A stretch of DNA of 64,000 nt from Paradesertivirga superstes (GCF_037622515.1 NZ_JBBJCN010000003.1:186001-250000); one strand, 5' to 3'. Positions 10,201-18,961 are shown, counted from the first letter of the stretch. Program-made: numbers and translations. The notes: generated from the sequence alone by a model not told the origin.

Positions 10201-10597
10201 CAACAACCTCTTCAAGAGCCTGGGTATCGTCAGTTAACTGGACGTTAATTGTTGTCCGGCCGTTAACAGCAACTTCCTGAGTCACGAAACCGATATAAGA
10301 AAATACAAGCACCGGATTGGTGGCATCATCAGGAACCACAATGACATAATTCCCTGAAACGTCTGTTGCCACTCCGGCCGTACTCCCTTTCAACTTCACA
10401 CTAACACCGATAAGCCCTTCACCGGCAGCATCAGTAACCTTTCCTGAAACACGTATACGCAATTTTTCCGCAGAGATGGTACTGGCATTATTTCCCCCGA
10501 AAGCAACTCCCGTTAATATTATAGCTAGCACCAGCTGACTTAATGTTATCCTTAAAACTCTCTCTAACTCGTTAGAGATTTGTAGATAGAATTTCAT
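7256..10597 (-). CDS. SusC/RagA-family TonB-dependent outer-membrane receptor, 1113 aa
   Basis: The N-terminus carries a hydrophobic export signal after an unusually long polar start (about 18 residues). It then has a carboxypeptidase-D-like sandwich domain (about 48-130, VSGKVTDAAGEGLIGVSV), a TonB-box-like segment (EEVVVVGYGTQ), a plug domain (IRGNRSLGASNDPLYVVDGIP, MEILKDASATAIYGSRGANGV) and a 22-strand-type barrel. The protein forms the transport channel of a SusCD pair with the next gene. The extended N-terminus resembles receptors linked to sigma/anti-sigma signalling, but no STN domain and no FecR or ECF gene is visible here. A 697-bp gap precedes the gene. Confidence 0.95.
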   Translation of the reverse strand: MKFYLQISNELERVLRITLSQLVLAIILTGVAFGGNNASTISAEKLRIRVSGKVTDAAGEGLIGVSVKLKGSTAGVATDVSGNYVIVVPDDATNPVLVFSYIGFVTQEVAVNGRTTINVQLTDDTQALEEVVVVGYGTQRKSDVTGALTSVSAETIQERPVTNVLQAVQGKAAGVNVTTNLKPGETPSVSIRGNRSLGASNDPLYVVDGIPIVSALGVTSFSINDINPNDISSMEILKDASATAIYGSRGANGVILITTKKGSKGKVAINYSSTVALDWYNSLTDWMNGGEYIDRWRESLINGRQYGNIPTTINNADLSKPAVVWYPDPFEDVRRMGLGSDLVARNSVWMGYEWDDFGVTVKTRPTTAQEQAMGWPAQVPVYNSNNIRSYDWTNDVSRQGINQNHQIALSAGSDISRLYLSLGYNNVTGVQKDQDFNRYNINLNGDITATKWLTLGTSIMGSFSNQNYGIFGPNTSNTGSKDLYSRALDQFPYALPTNESGGWIRNPGGNLNLWNPIIDIDQSVNERRSASAMANVFSDVKFAPWLRYRLNFGTQFRTFRIGAWTGPEATNHLTNRPNTAGYNRDENFSWVAENLLYFDKTFGSDHVLGLTLLQSSQKSRRENVAASVTGTTIPLSMWYDLASNSNGVPSSYGSSFTENTLSSYMVRANYSLMNKYLLTASGRFDGASVLAPEHKWDFFPSFALAWKMHEEKFLDGVDWLNELKPRLGYGVTGNSSVDPYTTTGPLSRNPYIFGNSPAVGYLPQLIQNRDLAWEKTGQWNLGLDFNVLDRRLSGAVEVYDSRTSDIIMPRTLIATTGYVTKFENIGKTRNRGLEITLSSDNIKKSNFSWSTDLNFTTNKEEIVELINGKEDMLANNWFIGQPLQAFYYYNYNGLWQNTPEDLAEMAKFKTTAGLNFYPGTVRIIDQNGDYRIDGNDMVIRGSARPKWTAGVTNTFTYKNFSLSSFVYARIGQTYFGGYPNSYGGTFPNGRVENDMWSWTNPGGRWPMPVMGATVSNFSQAMQYNRGSFVAVRNISLTYDIPSKLIEKYSLKNVQLNVQMLNPFLFGGDLVKWGINPDDETNWERISGNGGPLGGTNNNTIQPQSFVFGIRAGL

Positions 10598-11269
10598 ACA
10601 TTTATTTGTTTTATATCTAAAAATGAGACAATAAAAACCTGGCCGTGGTTAGGGAGTGCGGGCGGCACTTCCTGAATTTTCAATAATCTTTCTCTCGTTT
10701 CCTTTTTTCATCCTGTTACTTTTTTATGTTTAATTTATTATGAGGCTTGAGTTTTCGGTATTTTAAGATCGAAAACCAAATAACATTATACATTTTATGC
10801 TTAATCACTTAGTTAATAGTCGAAAATATACATTGGTTAAAACTGGTCTTCAAAGCACATCTACAAACCCGCGATTTTCACTATAACATCCTTATTTTCA
10901 AAGTGTTTAAACATTTTTTTTAAAAATTAAAGGACGATAATTCCATGAATTTACGTGAAGCTTTTTGCCTGTTATCGCATTTTTTATCTCATCTCACCCG
11001 GGCAAGTACGACTGAATTTTTTTTTGAAAACACACCTGATGTAAACCTGTCTGAAGCCGGCATTTCTGCTTCTTTAAAAATGAGAAATGGGATCAGGATC
11101 AACTCCCATATTAAAAGGCAATAGTTAACAAGGAAGACCCATGACTCTGCCGATTCCTGGATGCTAAAACCAAAGCTTTCGGGGCGGAGTACCGGCGAGC
11201 AGGAAAATTTTTTGCTCATTTGTAACAATATTCTTGCGATTCAGGTGTTTAGACATTTAACAAATGCAT
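10598..11269. other. Intergenic region upstream of the SusC gene, no gene seen
   Basis: This gap separates the divergent SusC (minus) and yceI-like (plus) genes and should contain the SusC promoter and leader. A frame of about 79 codons on the minus strand (10989-11228) has no family resemblance and I do not accept it as a gene. No strong hairpin or repeat was seen. The sequence is AT-rich, with T runs near 10690-10730 and 10910-10925. Confidence 0.5.
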
Positions 11270-11277
11270 TAGCTTTG
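11270..11277 (+). promoter_or_regulatory. Bacteroidota -7 promoter box for the YceI gene
   Basis: TAGCTTTG fits TAnnTTTG exactly and ends 17 bp before the start codon. The expected leader is about 10 nt. No good -33 TTTG is seen; GTTTAG lies about 20 bp upstream. Confidence 0.6.
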
Positions 11278-11294
11278 TACATCTAATAAAATCT

Positions 11295-11885
11295 ATGACA
11301 TTTAAAATTCTATCAATTTCAACAGTAATTTTAGCCTTTCTGGCATTTAAACCTGTTGCCACGGAAACTTTCAAGGTCGATACCAAAGCCTCTTCAATAG
11401 AATGGGTAGCCGGGAAAATCGGCGGAAGCCATAGCGGAACAATTCAGTTAGCCTCAGGAAGCCTGGCATTTGAAGGCAAGAGCCTAAAAAGCGGAAACTT
11501 TGGAATTGATATGACAAGTATTGTAATAACTGATTTAAAAGGAAATTCCAACCAGAATTTGTTAAATCATTTAAAAGGGGATGATTTCTTTTCAGTAGCA
11601 AAAAATCCTGCTTCTTCGTTTCAAATCACCAAAGTAACTTCTGCCGGAACAGACAGGGTAAATATTACAGGCAATTTGATTATAAAAGGAATCTCGAATG
11701 AAATAACTTTTCCTGCAACAGTTAAAAGAGCAAACAAAACTGTTGTTGCAGTAGCTAAAGGTGTAAAAGTTGATCGTACAAAATATGATATAAAATACCG
11801 CTCTAAAAACTTCTTTAGCGACATAGGTGATAAGGCTATAGATGATGAATTTGAGCTTTCGATTAATCTTGTAGCAAAGAAATAA
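11295..11885 (+). CDS. YceI-family periplasmic lipid-binding-like protein, 196 aa
   Basis: An N-terminal signal peptide (about 22 residues) is followed by a YceI lipocalin-like barrel. Diagnostic phrases are the start TFKVDTKASSIEWVAGKIGG, the central NQNLLNHLKGDDFFSV, the typical KNPASSFQITKV strand and the GNLIIKGISNEITFPATV strand. YceI barrels bind long polyisoprenoid chains in characterised members and are exported. The precise ligand here is unknown. The length matches the family. It is a single-gene transcript with its own promoter box and a strong terminator immediately after. The polyprenyl synthase gene at 17947-18918 is nearby but not in the same unit. Confidence 0.9.
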   Translation: MTFKILSISTVILAFLAFKPVATETFKVDTKASSIEWVAGKIGGSHSGTIQLASGSLAFEGKSLKSGNFGIDMTSIVITDLKGNSNQNLLNHLKGDDFFSVAKNPASSFQITKVTSAGTDRVNITGNLIIKGISNEITFPATVKRANKTVVAVAKGVKVDRTKYDIKYRSKNFFSDIGDKAIDDEFELSINLVAKK

Positions 11886-11912
11886 AGAATTTGATTTTGG
11901 TTAATTTTGGTT

Positions 11913-11942
11913 AAATCCGGAGCTTTACTCCGGATTTTTTTT
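11913..11942 (+). terminator. Rho-independent terminator after the YceI gene
   Basis: A perfect 10-bp stem AAATCCGGAG / CTCCGGATTT with loop CTTTA is followed by T residues. It lies between convergent genes and may also stop transcription from the minus-strand metallo-hydrolase gene. Confidence 0.9.
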
Positions 11943-11944
11943 GC

Positions 11945-12721
11945 TTAACTAGCTAAGGTAATTATCTTAAAACTGCCATCCTGTTCAGCAACTTTCGATA
12001 TAGGCTGGCTTTTCGCATGATAATACAAACAGGTCCAATCATTTTCTGCAGCAAGCTTTCCATACTTTTCGCGCAATTCCATAGATCTTGCGCCGTCAAA
12101 ATCGTATTTAGCTTTAAACTTCCGGAGGAGTTGTTCTGGCTCAGGCAGAATATCAGCTCCGAAAAACACAGTCTCTTCCCCGTCTTCAATTAAAAAAACC
12201 TGGTGAAACTCGCAGTGCCCACCCGTTAATTCGTAACTAATTCCTTCGGTTAATTTCCCATCTCCCTCAACAAAGTGAATGCTTCCGCTTCTCTGCACCA
12301 CATCAAATATGTCAGTATGATAGGATTTAGAATGCGAACTAAAAGCAGCTTCCCACTCTCCTCTTTGAATAACATATTCTGCATTTGGAAAGGTAAGCTC
12401 CATCTTGCCATCTTTTTCATAAATCATCCCACCCGAGTGGTCGTAATGAAGATGAGACATCAGCAAATAGTTAACATCACGATAATCGTATCCTGCTTTT
12501 CTTATATTCTCATGTATAATTAATTCGCCCTTTTCGTTTTTAAAGCCCAAACCGGTATCAAATACGATTAAACTATCGGATGTTTGAAGTAAAAAAGGCT
12601 GAACATAGACAAATAAAGATGCCGGACGATCTTTGGTATGATGAATTGCAGCATCGAAGGGTAGAAATTTCTTTGAACTATCTACCGAATACGAGCCTTC
12701 ATATAGCGCATGTACTTTCAC
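11945..12721 (-). CDS. Metallo-beta-lactamase-fold hydrolase, 258 aa
   Basis: The MBL-fold zinc motif HxHxDH is present as HLHYDH (residues 90-95). Further ligands are His169 (TGGHCEFHQ), Asp190 (FFGADILPEP) and His235 (YYHAKS). The architecture fits N-acyl homoserine lactonase-like or general MBL-fold hydrolases (a conserved FDTGLG strand before the metal motif). There is no signal peptide, so it acts in the cytoplasm. The substrate is not predictable from sequence: lactonase, thioesterase or other hydrolase activities are all possible. It stands alone, divergent from recJ. Confidence 0.85.
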   Translation of the reverse strand: MKVHALYEGSYSVDSSKKFLPFDAAIHHTKDRPASLFVYVQPFLLQTSDSLIVFDTGLGFKNEKGELIIHENIRKAGYDYRDVNYLLMSHLHYDHSGGMIYEKDGKMELTFPNAEYVIQRGEWEAAFSSHSKSYHTDIFDVVQRSGSIHFVEGDGKLTEGISYELTGGHCEFHQVFLIEDGEETVFFGADILPEPEQLLRKFKAKYDFDGARSMELREKYGKLAAENDWTCLYYHAKSQPISKVAEQDGSFKIITLAS

Positions 12722-12789
12722 AGAAAAAAAATGATTATTGACAATGAATTACTTATAAACTGAACGAGGATAAATTTCCATTTATATAG

Positions 12790-12797
12790 TATATTTA
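12790..12797 (+). promoter_or_regulatory. Probable -7 box of the recJ-lptB-GH3 operon
   Basis: TATATTTA matches TAnnTTTG at all but the last base and lies 22 bp before the recJ start. Confidence 0.4.
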
Positions 12798-12819
12798 CCC
12801 GTTAGACCTTAACAAAGAT

Positions 12820-14523
12820 ATGCAAAAAAGGTGGGCAGAGCAGGAAGTAACTAACCAAAAAGCTATTCAGGACTTAATGCAATCGCTTCAGATTGACGAA
12901 GTATTGGCTAGACTGTTGGTAGGAAGAGGTATAACCACTTTTGAAGATGCACGTTGTTTTTTCAGGCCGGACTTATGTCATCTCCACGATCCATTTCTTA
13001 TGCAGGATATGGAGAAAGCAATTCTTCGCATCGAAACAGCTATCAATAAGGCAGAAAAGATTTTAATTTACGGAGACTATGACGTTGACGGAACCACATC
13101 GGTGGCACTGGTCTACAGCTTCTTCCGAAAATACCACAAACATCTTGATTATTATATTCCCGATCGTTATAAAGAAGGGTACGGAATTTCTTTCCAGGGA
13201 ATCGATTACGCTGCGGAACACGGATATAGTTTAATTATCGCATTAGATTGCGGAATTAAATCGGTTGATAAAATTGACTATGCCAATATTTTAAATATCG
13301 ATTTTATCATTTGTGACCATCATATGCCCGGCAGTATTTTGCCGGATGCTGTTGCTGTTCTTGACCCAAAACGATCTGATTGCCAGTATCCCTACCTTGA
13401 ACTTTCCGGCTGCGGAATTGGCTTTAAACTGGTTCAGGCTTACGCGCAGAAAAACGATATTCCGTTTGAAGAGATCTTCTGTTACCTGGACCTGGTTGCC
13501 GTAAGTATTGCATCGGATATTGTTCCTATCACAGGAGAAAATCGCGTACTGGCATGGTACGGCTTAAAAAAGCTTAATGAATCGCCCTGCAACGGACTGG
13601 CAGCACTAATAGAGCTTTCGGGCAAAAAACAGTATACAATTTCGGATGTGGTGTTTATGATCGGCCCGCGCATAAACGCTGCCGGACGGATCGATGATGC
13701 AAAACATTCCGTCAGCCTGCTTATTGCAGACGATGAAGTTTCGGCGAAAAATCAAAGCCTCGTTATAAATATCAAAAACACTGAACGGAAAGAATTTGAC
13801 AGCTCCATTACTGAGCAGGCCCTGGCAATGCTTGATTCTGATCCGACACAGCGCCATCGTAAAACCACTGTAGTTTATGATGAAAGCTGGCATAAAGGGG
13901 TAATTGGAATTGTTGCCTCCCGGCTTACGGAAAAATATTACAGGCCAACAATTGTATTAACAAAATCTAACGGACATGCAGCCGGTTCGGCACGTTCTGT
14001 TTTAGGGTTCGACTTATACGAAGCATTATGCTCTTGCAGCGATTTGCTCGAACAATTTGGCGGACATAAATATGCCGCCGGGTTAACTATAAAACCAGAA
14101 AACATTCCGGCACTTCAAAAACGTTTTGAAGACGTGGTTTCACAAACTATTCCCGATGAATTATTGGTTCAGGAAATAAGCATCGATGCGGCCATACAAT
14201 TAAAAGACATTAACGGGAAATTATTCAGAATTCTAAACCAATTTGCCCCGTTCGGCCCCCTGAACCTGGCCCCGATTTTTTTAACTAAAAGCGTTAACTT
14301 AAAAGGACCTGTTGCTGTGGTTGGAAATAATCATTTAAAAATGAATATCTGTCAGCAAGATTCTGCCGTTTTTGAATGCATAGGGTTTAATATGGGCGAA
14401 TGCCTTCCATTAATTGAAAAAGGAATTCCATTTGATATTTGTTATACGATTGAGGAGAATGTTTGGAAAGAAAAACGTTCTGTTCAATTAAACATTAAAG
14501 GAATTCGCAGCATCTTAGATTAA
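12820..14523 (+). CDS. recJ: Single-stranded-DNA-specific exonuclease RecJ, 567 aa
   Basis: RecJ degrades single-stranded DNA 5'->3' in recombination and mismatch repair. The DHH phosphoesterase core is complete: motif I YGDYDVDG (residues 84-91), Asp143 (ALDCG), motif III CDHH (165-168) and a later metal/phosphate motif GPRINAAGRIDDAK (282-295). The DHHA1 domain has its GGHKYAAG motif (414-421), and an OB-like C-terminal domain follows. Length is normal. The gene heads an operon with lptB (5 bp gap) and the GH3 gene (14-bp overlap). The start is preceded by an A-rich stretch rather than a Shine-Dalgarno sequence. Confidence 0.97.
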   Translation: MQKRWAEQEVTNQKAIQDLMQSLQIDEVLARLLVGRGITTFEDARCFFRPDLCHLHDPFLMQDMEKAILRIETAINKAEKILIYGDYDVDGTTSVALVYSFFRKYHKHLDYYIPDRYKEGYGISFQGIDYAAEHGYSLIIALDCGIKSVDKIDYANILNIDFIICDHHMPGSILPDAVAVLDPKRSDCQYPYLELSGCGIGFKLVQAYAQKNDIPFEEIFCYLDLVAVSIASDIVPITGENRVLAWYGLKKLNESPCNGLAALIELSGKKQYTISDVVFMIGPRINAAGRIDDAKHSVSLLIADDEVSAKNQSLVINIKNTERKEFDSSITEQALAMLDSDPTQRHRKTTVVYDESWHKGVIGIVASRLTEKYYRPTIVLTKSNGHAAGSARSVLGFDLYEALCSCSDLLEQFGGHKYAAGLTIKPENIPALQKRFEDVVSQTIPDELLVQEISIDAAIQLKDINGKLFRILNQFAPFGPLNLAPIFLTKSVNLKGPVAVVGNNHLKMNICQQDSAVFECIGFNMGECLPLIEKGIPFDICYTIEENVWKEKRSVQLNIKGIRSILD

Positions 14524-14528
14524 GATAA

Positions 14529-15293
14529 ATGATACTCAAAGCAGAGAACCTGGTAAAAAAATACAAGCAACGAACTGTTGTAAATAACGTTTCTTTCCAT
14601 GTTGAACAGGGTGAAATAGTCGGACTCTTAGGTCCCAACGGTGCAGGAAAAACCACTTCATTTTATATGATAGTAGGCTTGATCCGCCCTAACGAAGGCC
14701 ATGTGTACTTAAATGATGAAGAAATAACAGAAGACCCGATGTACCGCAGGGCGCAGAAAGGTATCGGTTATCTGGCACAGGAAGCTTCGGTTTTCAGAAA
14801 ACTCAGCGTGGAGGATAATATTCGCGCCGTGCTGGAAATGGGCAGGTATACCAAAGAAGAGCAAAAGCATCAATTAGACGAACTGCTTACAGAGTTTGGC
14901 CTTCACAGAGTGGCCAAAAACAGAGGAGATCTTCTCTCGGGCGGGGAGCGCCGACGGACAGAAATAGCGAGAGCACTTGCCGCAAATCCCAAATTTATTT
15001 TGCTTGATGAACCATTCGCCGGCGTTGATCCGATTGCTGTGGAAGAAATTCAAACAATAGTGGCTAAACTGAAGCATCGCAATATCGGAATTCTGATTAC
15101 GGACCATAATGTACAGGAAACCCTTTCTATAACCGATAGAGCTTACATACTTACCGAAGGAAAAATTATGTTAACCGGCACGCCAGAGGAAATTGCAGAT
15201 AACCAAATGGCCAGAAAATTTTATCTTGGACAACATTTCGAACTTAGAAGAAAGAACCTAATTAAACCATCATCTCCTAATGACAATAGTTAA
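14529..15293 (+). CDS. lptB: LPS export ABC transporter ATP-binding protein LptB, 254 aa
   Basis: LptB is the cytoplasmic ATPase of the LptB2FG complex, which extracts lipopolysaccharide from the inner membrane and pushes it across the periplasm. All ABC motifs are present: Walker A GPNGAGKT (35-42), the signature LSGGE (136-140), Walker B FILLDE (156-161) and switch His193. The segments GLIRPNEGHVYLN and RAQKGIGYLAQEASVFRKLSV are characteristic of LptB rather than other ABC ATPases. The C-terminus has a short extension past the family core. It lies 5 bp after recJ and overlaps the next gene by 14 bp. Confidence 0.95.
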   Translation: MILKAENLVKKYKQRTVVNNVSFHVEQGEIVGLLGPNGAGKTTSFYMIVGLIRPNEGHVYLNDEEITEDPMYRRAQKGIGYLAQEASVFRKLSVEDNIRAVLEMGRYTKEEQKHQLDELLTEFGLHRVAKNRGDLLSGGERRRTEIARALAANPKFILLDEPFAGVDPIAVEEIQTIVAKLKHRNIGILITDHNVQETLSITDRAYILTEGKIMLTGTPEEIADNQMARKFYLGQHFELRRKNLIKPSSPNDNS

Positions 15294-16794
15294 TTCCATT
15301 GCTACCTGGTTCATTAAAAAAAGAATGCACCAGATAGATCTGTTCATAAAATATCCACACGATGTGCAGGACGAACTTTTTGGCAACCTTATTAACCAGG
15401 CCAGGGATACAGAGTGGGGTAAACAATATGGATATGAATCGATCCGGAGTCAGGAACAGTTTAAAAATCGGGTTCCGATCCAGAATTATGATTCATTAAA
15501 ACCCTATATCGAACGGATGCTTCAAGGTGAGCAAAACATCCTTTGGAATACAGAAATTAAATGGTTCGCCAAATCATCCGGCACCACAAACGATAGAAGT
15601 AAGTTCATTCCAATTAGCCAGGAATCTTTAGAAGAATGCCATTTTAAGGGCGGGAAAGACATGCTTGCAATTTATTGCAATAACCGTCCGGATGCCCAGA
15701 TATTTACAGGAAAATCGCTTACTCTGGGAGGCAGCCATCAGGTTACTCAAAGCGGAGAAATATCCTTCGGCGATCTGTCTGCTGTCTTGCTTAAAAACCT
15801 GCCAATGTGGGCAGAGTATATCAGAACTCCGGAACTTTCGATCACTCTGATAGAAAATTACGAAGAGAAGATTGAAAAGATCGCTCAGGCCACGATCGGG
15901 GTTAATGTGACCAATATGGCGGGTGTTCCCACATGGACCGTTGTACTGGCTAAACGACTGATGGAAATCACCGGAAAGCAAAATCTTTTGGAGATCTGGC
16001 CCAATCTGGAGCTCTACGTACACGGTGCAGTTAACTTCACACCATACCGGGACCAATTCAAGAAATTAATCCCTTCCGATTCCATGTATTACCTTGAAAC
16101 CTACAACGCGTCTGAAGGTTTTTTCGGAATACAGGATCAATCTAATTCTGAAGAAATGCTGTTGATGCTTGATTATGGCATTTATTATGAGTTTTTACCT
16201 ATGGAGCACTTCGGGGAGGAAAATCCTAAAACTTTAGGATTGGATGAGGTGGAAACAGGAAAAAACTATGCTCTGATTATCTCTACCAATGGCGGTTTGT
16301 GGCGTTATACTATAGGCGATACAATAAAATTCACTTCTCTTTCTCCATACAGGATACAAATAACAGGCAGGACTAAACATTTCATAAATGCCTTTGGTGA
16401 AGAAGTTATTATAGATAACGCTGAAAAAGCTTTAGCTAAAGCCTGTGAAGAAACTCAGGCTTCTATTCGCGATTATACCGCCTGTCCGATTTACTTCCGG
16501 GGAAATGATGCAGGGGGGCATGAATGGATCATCGAATTTGACCAGAAGCCTTCGAACATTGAACTCTTTACAGATATCCTGGACAATACCCTCAGAGAAA
16601 TAAATTCAGACTATGATGCGAAGCGATTTAATGATATGGCTCTGCAACGGCCTACCGTACATGTCGCTCCGGAAGGTACATTTTACAAATGGTTAAAACA
16701 TAAAGGTAAACTAGGTGGTCAGCATAAAGTGCCAAGACTAGCAAATGAAAGAAAGTATGTTGAAGAGATTTTGGAAATGATAAAATCTGCTTAA
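15280..16794 (+). CDS. GH3-family (auxin-responsive promoter-like) acyl-adenylate-forming protein, 504 aa
   Basis: The protein matches bacterial members of the GH3 family, whose plant relatives conjugate amino acids to acyl hormones by way of an acyl-AMP. Visible signatures are the nucleotide motif KSSGTTNDRSKFIPIS (residues 98-113), the YNASEGFFGIQ segment and the C-terminal YTIGDTIKFTSLSPYRIQITGRTKHFINAFGEE hinge region (quoted as family landmarks, near 345-380). It has no signal peptide. The gene overlaps lptB by 14 bp, so it is translationally coupled to an LPS-export ATPase. The true substrate in Bacteroidota is not known to me. Confidence 0.85.
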   Translation: MTIVNSIATWFIKKRMHQIDLFIKYPHDVQDELFGNLINQARDTEWGKQYGYESIRSQEQFKNRVPIQNYDSLKPYIERMLQGEQNILWNTEIKWFAKSSGTTNDRSKFIPISQESLEECHFKGGKDMLAIYCNNRPDAQIFTGKSLTLGGSHQVTQSGEISFGDLSAVLLKNLPMWAEYIRTPELSITLIENYEEKIEKIAQATIGVNVTNMAGVPTWTVVLAKRLMEITGKQNLLEIWPNLELYVHGAVNFTPYRDQFKKLIPSDSMYYLETYNASEGFFGIQDQSNSEEMLLMLDYGIYYEFLPMEHFGEENPKTLGLDEVETGKNYALIISTNGGLWRYTIGDTIKFTSLSPYRIQITGRTKHFINAFGEEVIIDNAEKALAKACEETQASIRDYTACPIYFRGNDAGGHEWIIEFDQKPSNIELFTDILDNTLREINSDYDAKRFNDMALQRPTVHVAPEGTFYKWLKHKGKLGGQHKVPRLANERKYVEEILEMIKSA

Positions 16795-16801
16795 GCTTCA
16801 A

Positions 16802-16831
16802 CTTACTTAGCCTAACAATCGGTTAAGTAAG
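16802..16831. terminator. Hairpin between convergent GH3 and TerC genes
   Basis: Stem CTTACTTAGCC (16802-16812) pairs with GGTTAAGTAAG (16821-16831) with one G-T wobble and an 8-nt loop. There is no strong T tail. Its position between two convergent genes suggests a bidirectional stop signal. Confidence 0.5.
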
Positions 16832-16890
16832 ATTTCAGGCATTAGGCCATAAGAAATAATCATTTCCTTAAATCAGTGGTGCTTTTAATT

Positions 16891-17943
16891 CTAATGAGGA
16901 TGCATTCTTTTCTTTGGAAAAAGTAAAGAAGCTACAATACTTGTAGTCAGAATTAACATAATTATGATTAAAGAATGCGAAGTGGTAAATCCCCATTCTT
17001 TGAGCCAGTGGTGTCCAAGCATTTTTATTCCTATAAAAACCAATAAAAAGGCCAGGCCGACCTTTAGATAATGGAACTTATGGATGATGTTAACCAAAAG
17101 GAAGAACATTGATCTTAGACCTAAAATCGCAAATATATTAGAAAAAAATACGATATACGGGTCTTTGGTAACGGCAAAAATAGCCGGAATAGAGTCTACA
17201 GCAAAGATCAGGTCCGTGAATTCTACGATTAATAAAACAAGGAATAAAGGAGTAACCATTCTTTTCCCATTTACGCGAAGAAAAAACTTATTGCCCACAA
17301 ACTCGGGATGAATGGCAAAAAACCGGGATGCAAACCTTACCACCTTGTGATTTTCAGGATCAATTTGTTCATCATCATTCCGCTTTATGAACATCATTGT
17401 GCCCGTATATATCAGGAAGGCACCAAATATGTACAAGATCCATTCAAACCTGTTAATAAGAGTTGCCCCAAGGAAAATAAACACAAAGCGCATAATAACG
17501 GCTCCAATAATCCCCCAGAACAGAACTCGGTGATAATATTTTTCATTTACCCCAAAGGCGCTAAAAATAAGCACCATTATGAAAATATTATCTACAGATA
17601 ATGCGTATTCAATAACATATCCGGTTAGAAATTCAATAGCGAGGTTTTGATTGTAAAGATGCAGGCTGCCGGTGAAGTCATTCGGATTAAGCTCTATATC
17701 GTGCTTATGTTTTGCAGTAAATGCAAAAAGTTGCTCAAAATCTTTTATTCCATGTAACTGATTCCCTTCTGTAAGTAACAGGAAATAAAATCCTATTGCA
17801 AAAGAAACCCAGATAAAACTCATAATTGCAGCTTCTTTTAAACTTACAACATGGTCTTTTTTATTGAAGAGACCTAAGTCAATCGACAACATCAGGATTA
17901 TGAAGATTAGAAATCCTCCAAAAAACAAAATTTCGTTTGGCAT
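16891..17943 (-). CDS. TerC/Alx-family integral membrane protein, 350 aa
   Basis: The family is linked to tellurite resistance and, for Alx/MeeF-type members, to manganese export. The protein has about nine hydrophobic segments. The conserved acidic membrane motifs EYALSVDNIFIMV and EFTDLIFAVDSIPAIFAVT are present, together with the following NIFAILGLRSMFFLL segment. Length is normal for the Alx-like subgroup. It starts 3 bp after the stop of the polyprenyl synthase gene, so the two form one transcription unit. It is probably a metal-ion transporter of the inner membrane; the specific ion is inferred from the family only. Confidence 0.9.
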   Translation of the reverse strand: MPNEILFFGGFLIFIILMLSIDLGLFNKKDHVVSLKEAAIMSFIWVSFAIGFYFLLLTEGNQLHGIKDFEQLFAFTAKHKHDIELNPNDFTGSLHLYNQNLAIEFLTGYVIEYALSVDNIFIMVLIFSAFGVNEKYYHRVLFWGIIGAVIMRFVFIFLGATLINRFEWILYIFGAFLIYTGTMMFIKRNDDEQIDPENHKVVRFASRFFAIHPEFVGNKFFLRVNGKRMVTPLFLVLLIVEFTDLIFAVDSIPAIFAVTKDPYIVFFSNIFAILGLRSMFFLLVNIIHKFHYLKVGLAFLLVFIGIKMLGHHWLKEWGFTTSHSLIIIMLILTTSIVASLLFPKKRMHPH

Positions 17944-17946
17944 AGA

Positions 17947-18918
17947 TTATTTCTTTCGCTCTGTGGTAAACCGAACAAGTTGTTCCAAAGCAGTTCTTGC
18001 TTCGTGCTCCGGAAATGTGTTTAACACATTAAAGGCTTCTTCCTGGTATCTGTGCATCTGCATCTCAGCATAAGCAAGTCCCCCGCTGTTTCTAACAAAA
18101 TGTATCACTTCCTGGACTTTCTGAGCATCCTCGTTATGGTTTTTAACAAGATTAATAATCCTATGTTTTTCGGTCCGGGTGGATTTACTCAGTGCATATA
18201 TAAGCGGCAGCGTGATCTTTTTTTCCTTAATGTCTATACCAAGAGGTTTCCCGACATCGTCAGTCCCAAAATCAAACAAATCATCTTTAATCTGAAATGC
18301 TATTCCGGTCTTCTCTCCAAACAGACGCATCTTCTCAATGGTTCCAGGGTTAGCTCCGGCAGAAGCAGCACCGCATGCGCAACATGAGGCAATCAGAGAA
18401 GCAGTTTTTTGGCGGATAACTTCGTAGTAGACGGCTTCATCAATATCCAGCTTGCGTGCTTTTTCTATCTGCAACAACTCCCCTTCACTCATTTGTTTAA
18501 CAGCTTCAGATACTATTTTAAGCAAATGAAAATCATCGTTATTTATAGAGAGCAACAATCCTTTTGATAAAAGGAAATCGCCAACCAGTACCGCGATCTT
18601 ATTTTTCCATAAAGCATTTACTGAAAAGAACCCACGGCGCTCGTAGGAATTATCAACCACATCATCATGAACAAGGGTGGCCGTATGTAATAATTCTACG
18701 AGGGCAGCCCCCCGATGAGTAGCTTCTGATATACCACCTGCCAGGCTCGCCGAAAAGAAGACAAACATTGGTCGTATTTGCTTCCCCTTTCTCTTAATAA
18801 TGTAATGAGTGATTCTGTCGAGCAAGGGTACAGAACTTTTCATTGAAGATTTAAACTTATCTTCAAATAAATCCAGTTCCTTTTCTATGGGTCGCTTTAT
18901 CTCGTCGAGTTTTGACAT
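17947..18918 (-). CDS. Polyprenyl diphosphate synthase (trans-isoprenyl chain elongation), 323 aa
   Basis: This enzyme condenses isopentenyl diphosphate onto allylic primers to make the long side chain of menaquinone or a related quinone. Both aspartate-rich motifs are present: FARM DDVVD (85-89) and SARM DDLFD (212-216). The flanking GKQIRP, LVHDD and GIAFQIKDD phrases are standard. Residues before the FARM (ELLHTATL) lack bulky aromatic blocks, which fits a long-chain product. It is first in a two-gene unit with the TerC gene. A clear -7 box lies upstream at 18962-18969. Confidence 0.93.
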   Translation of the reverse strand: MSKLDEIKRPIEKELDLFEDKFKSSMKSSVPLLDRITHYIIKRKGKQIRPMFVFFSASLAGGISEATHRGAALVELLHTATLVHDDVVDNSYERRGFFSVNALWKNKIAVLVGDFLLSKGLLLSINNDDFHLLKIVSEAVKQMSEGELLQIEKARKLDIDEAVYYEVIRQKTASLIASCCACGAASAGANPGTIEKMRLFGEKTGIAFQIKDDLFDFGTDDVGKPLGIDIKEKKITLPLIYALSKSTRTEKHRIINLVKNHNEDAQKVQEVIHFVRNSGGLAYAEMQMHRYQEEAFNVLNTFPEHEARTALEQLVRFTTERKK

Positions 18919-18961
18919 GAAATTCTTACAATCATGCTATAAAACATGTGCGTATTTGCTG

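Noticed and set aside
7256..10597. ECF-sigma/anti-sigma regulated SusC
   Set aside because: No FecR or ECF sigma gene is adjacent and no STN domain can be seen at the N-terminus.
10989..11228. 79-codon minus-strand frame
   Set aside because: No family resemblance, no promoter or coupled neighbour, and it lies in an upstream regulatory gap.
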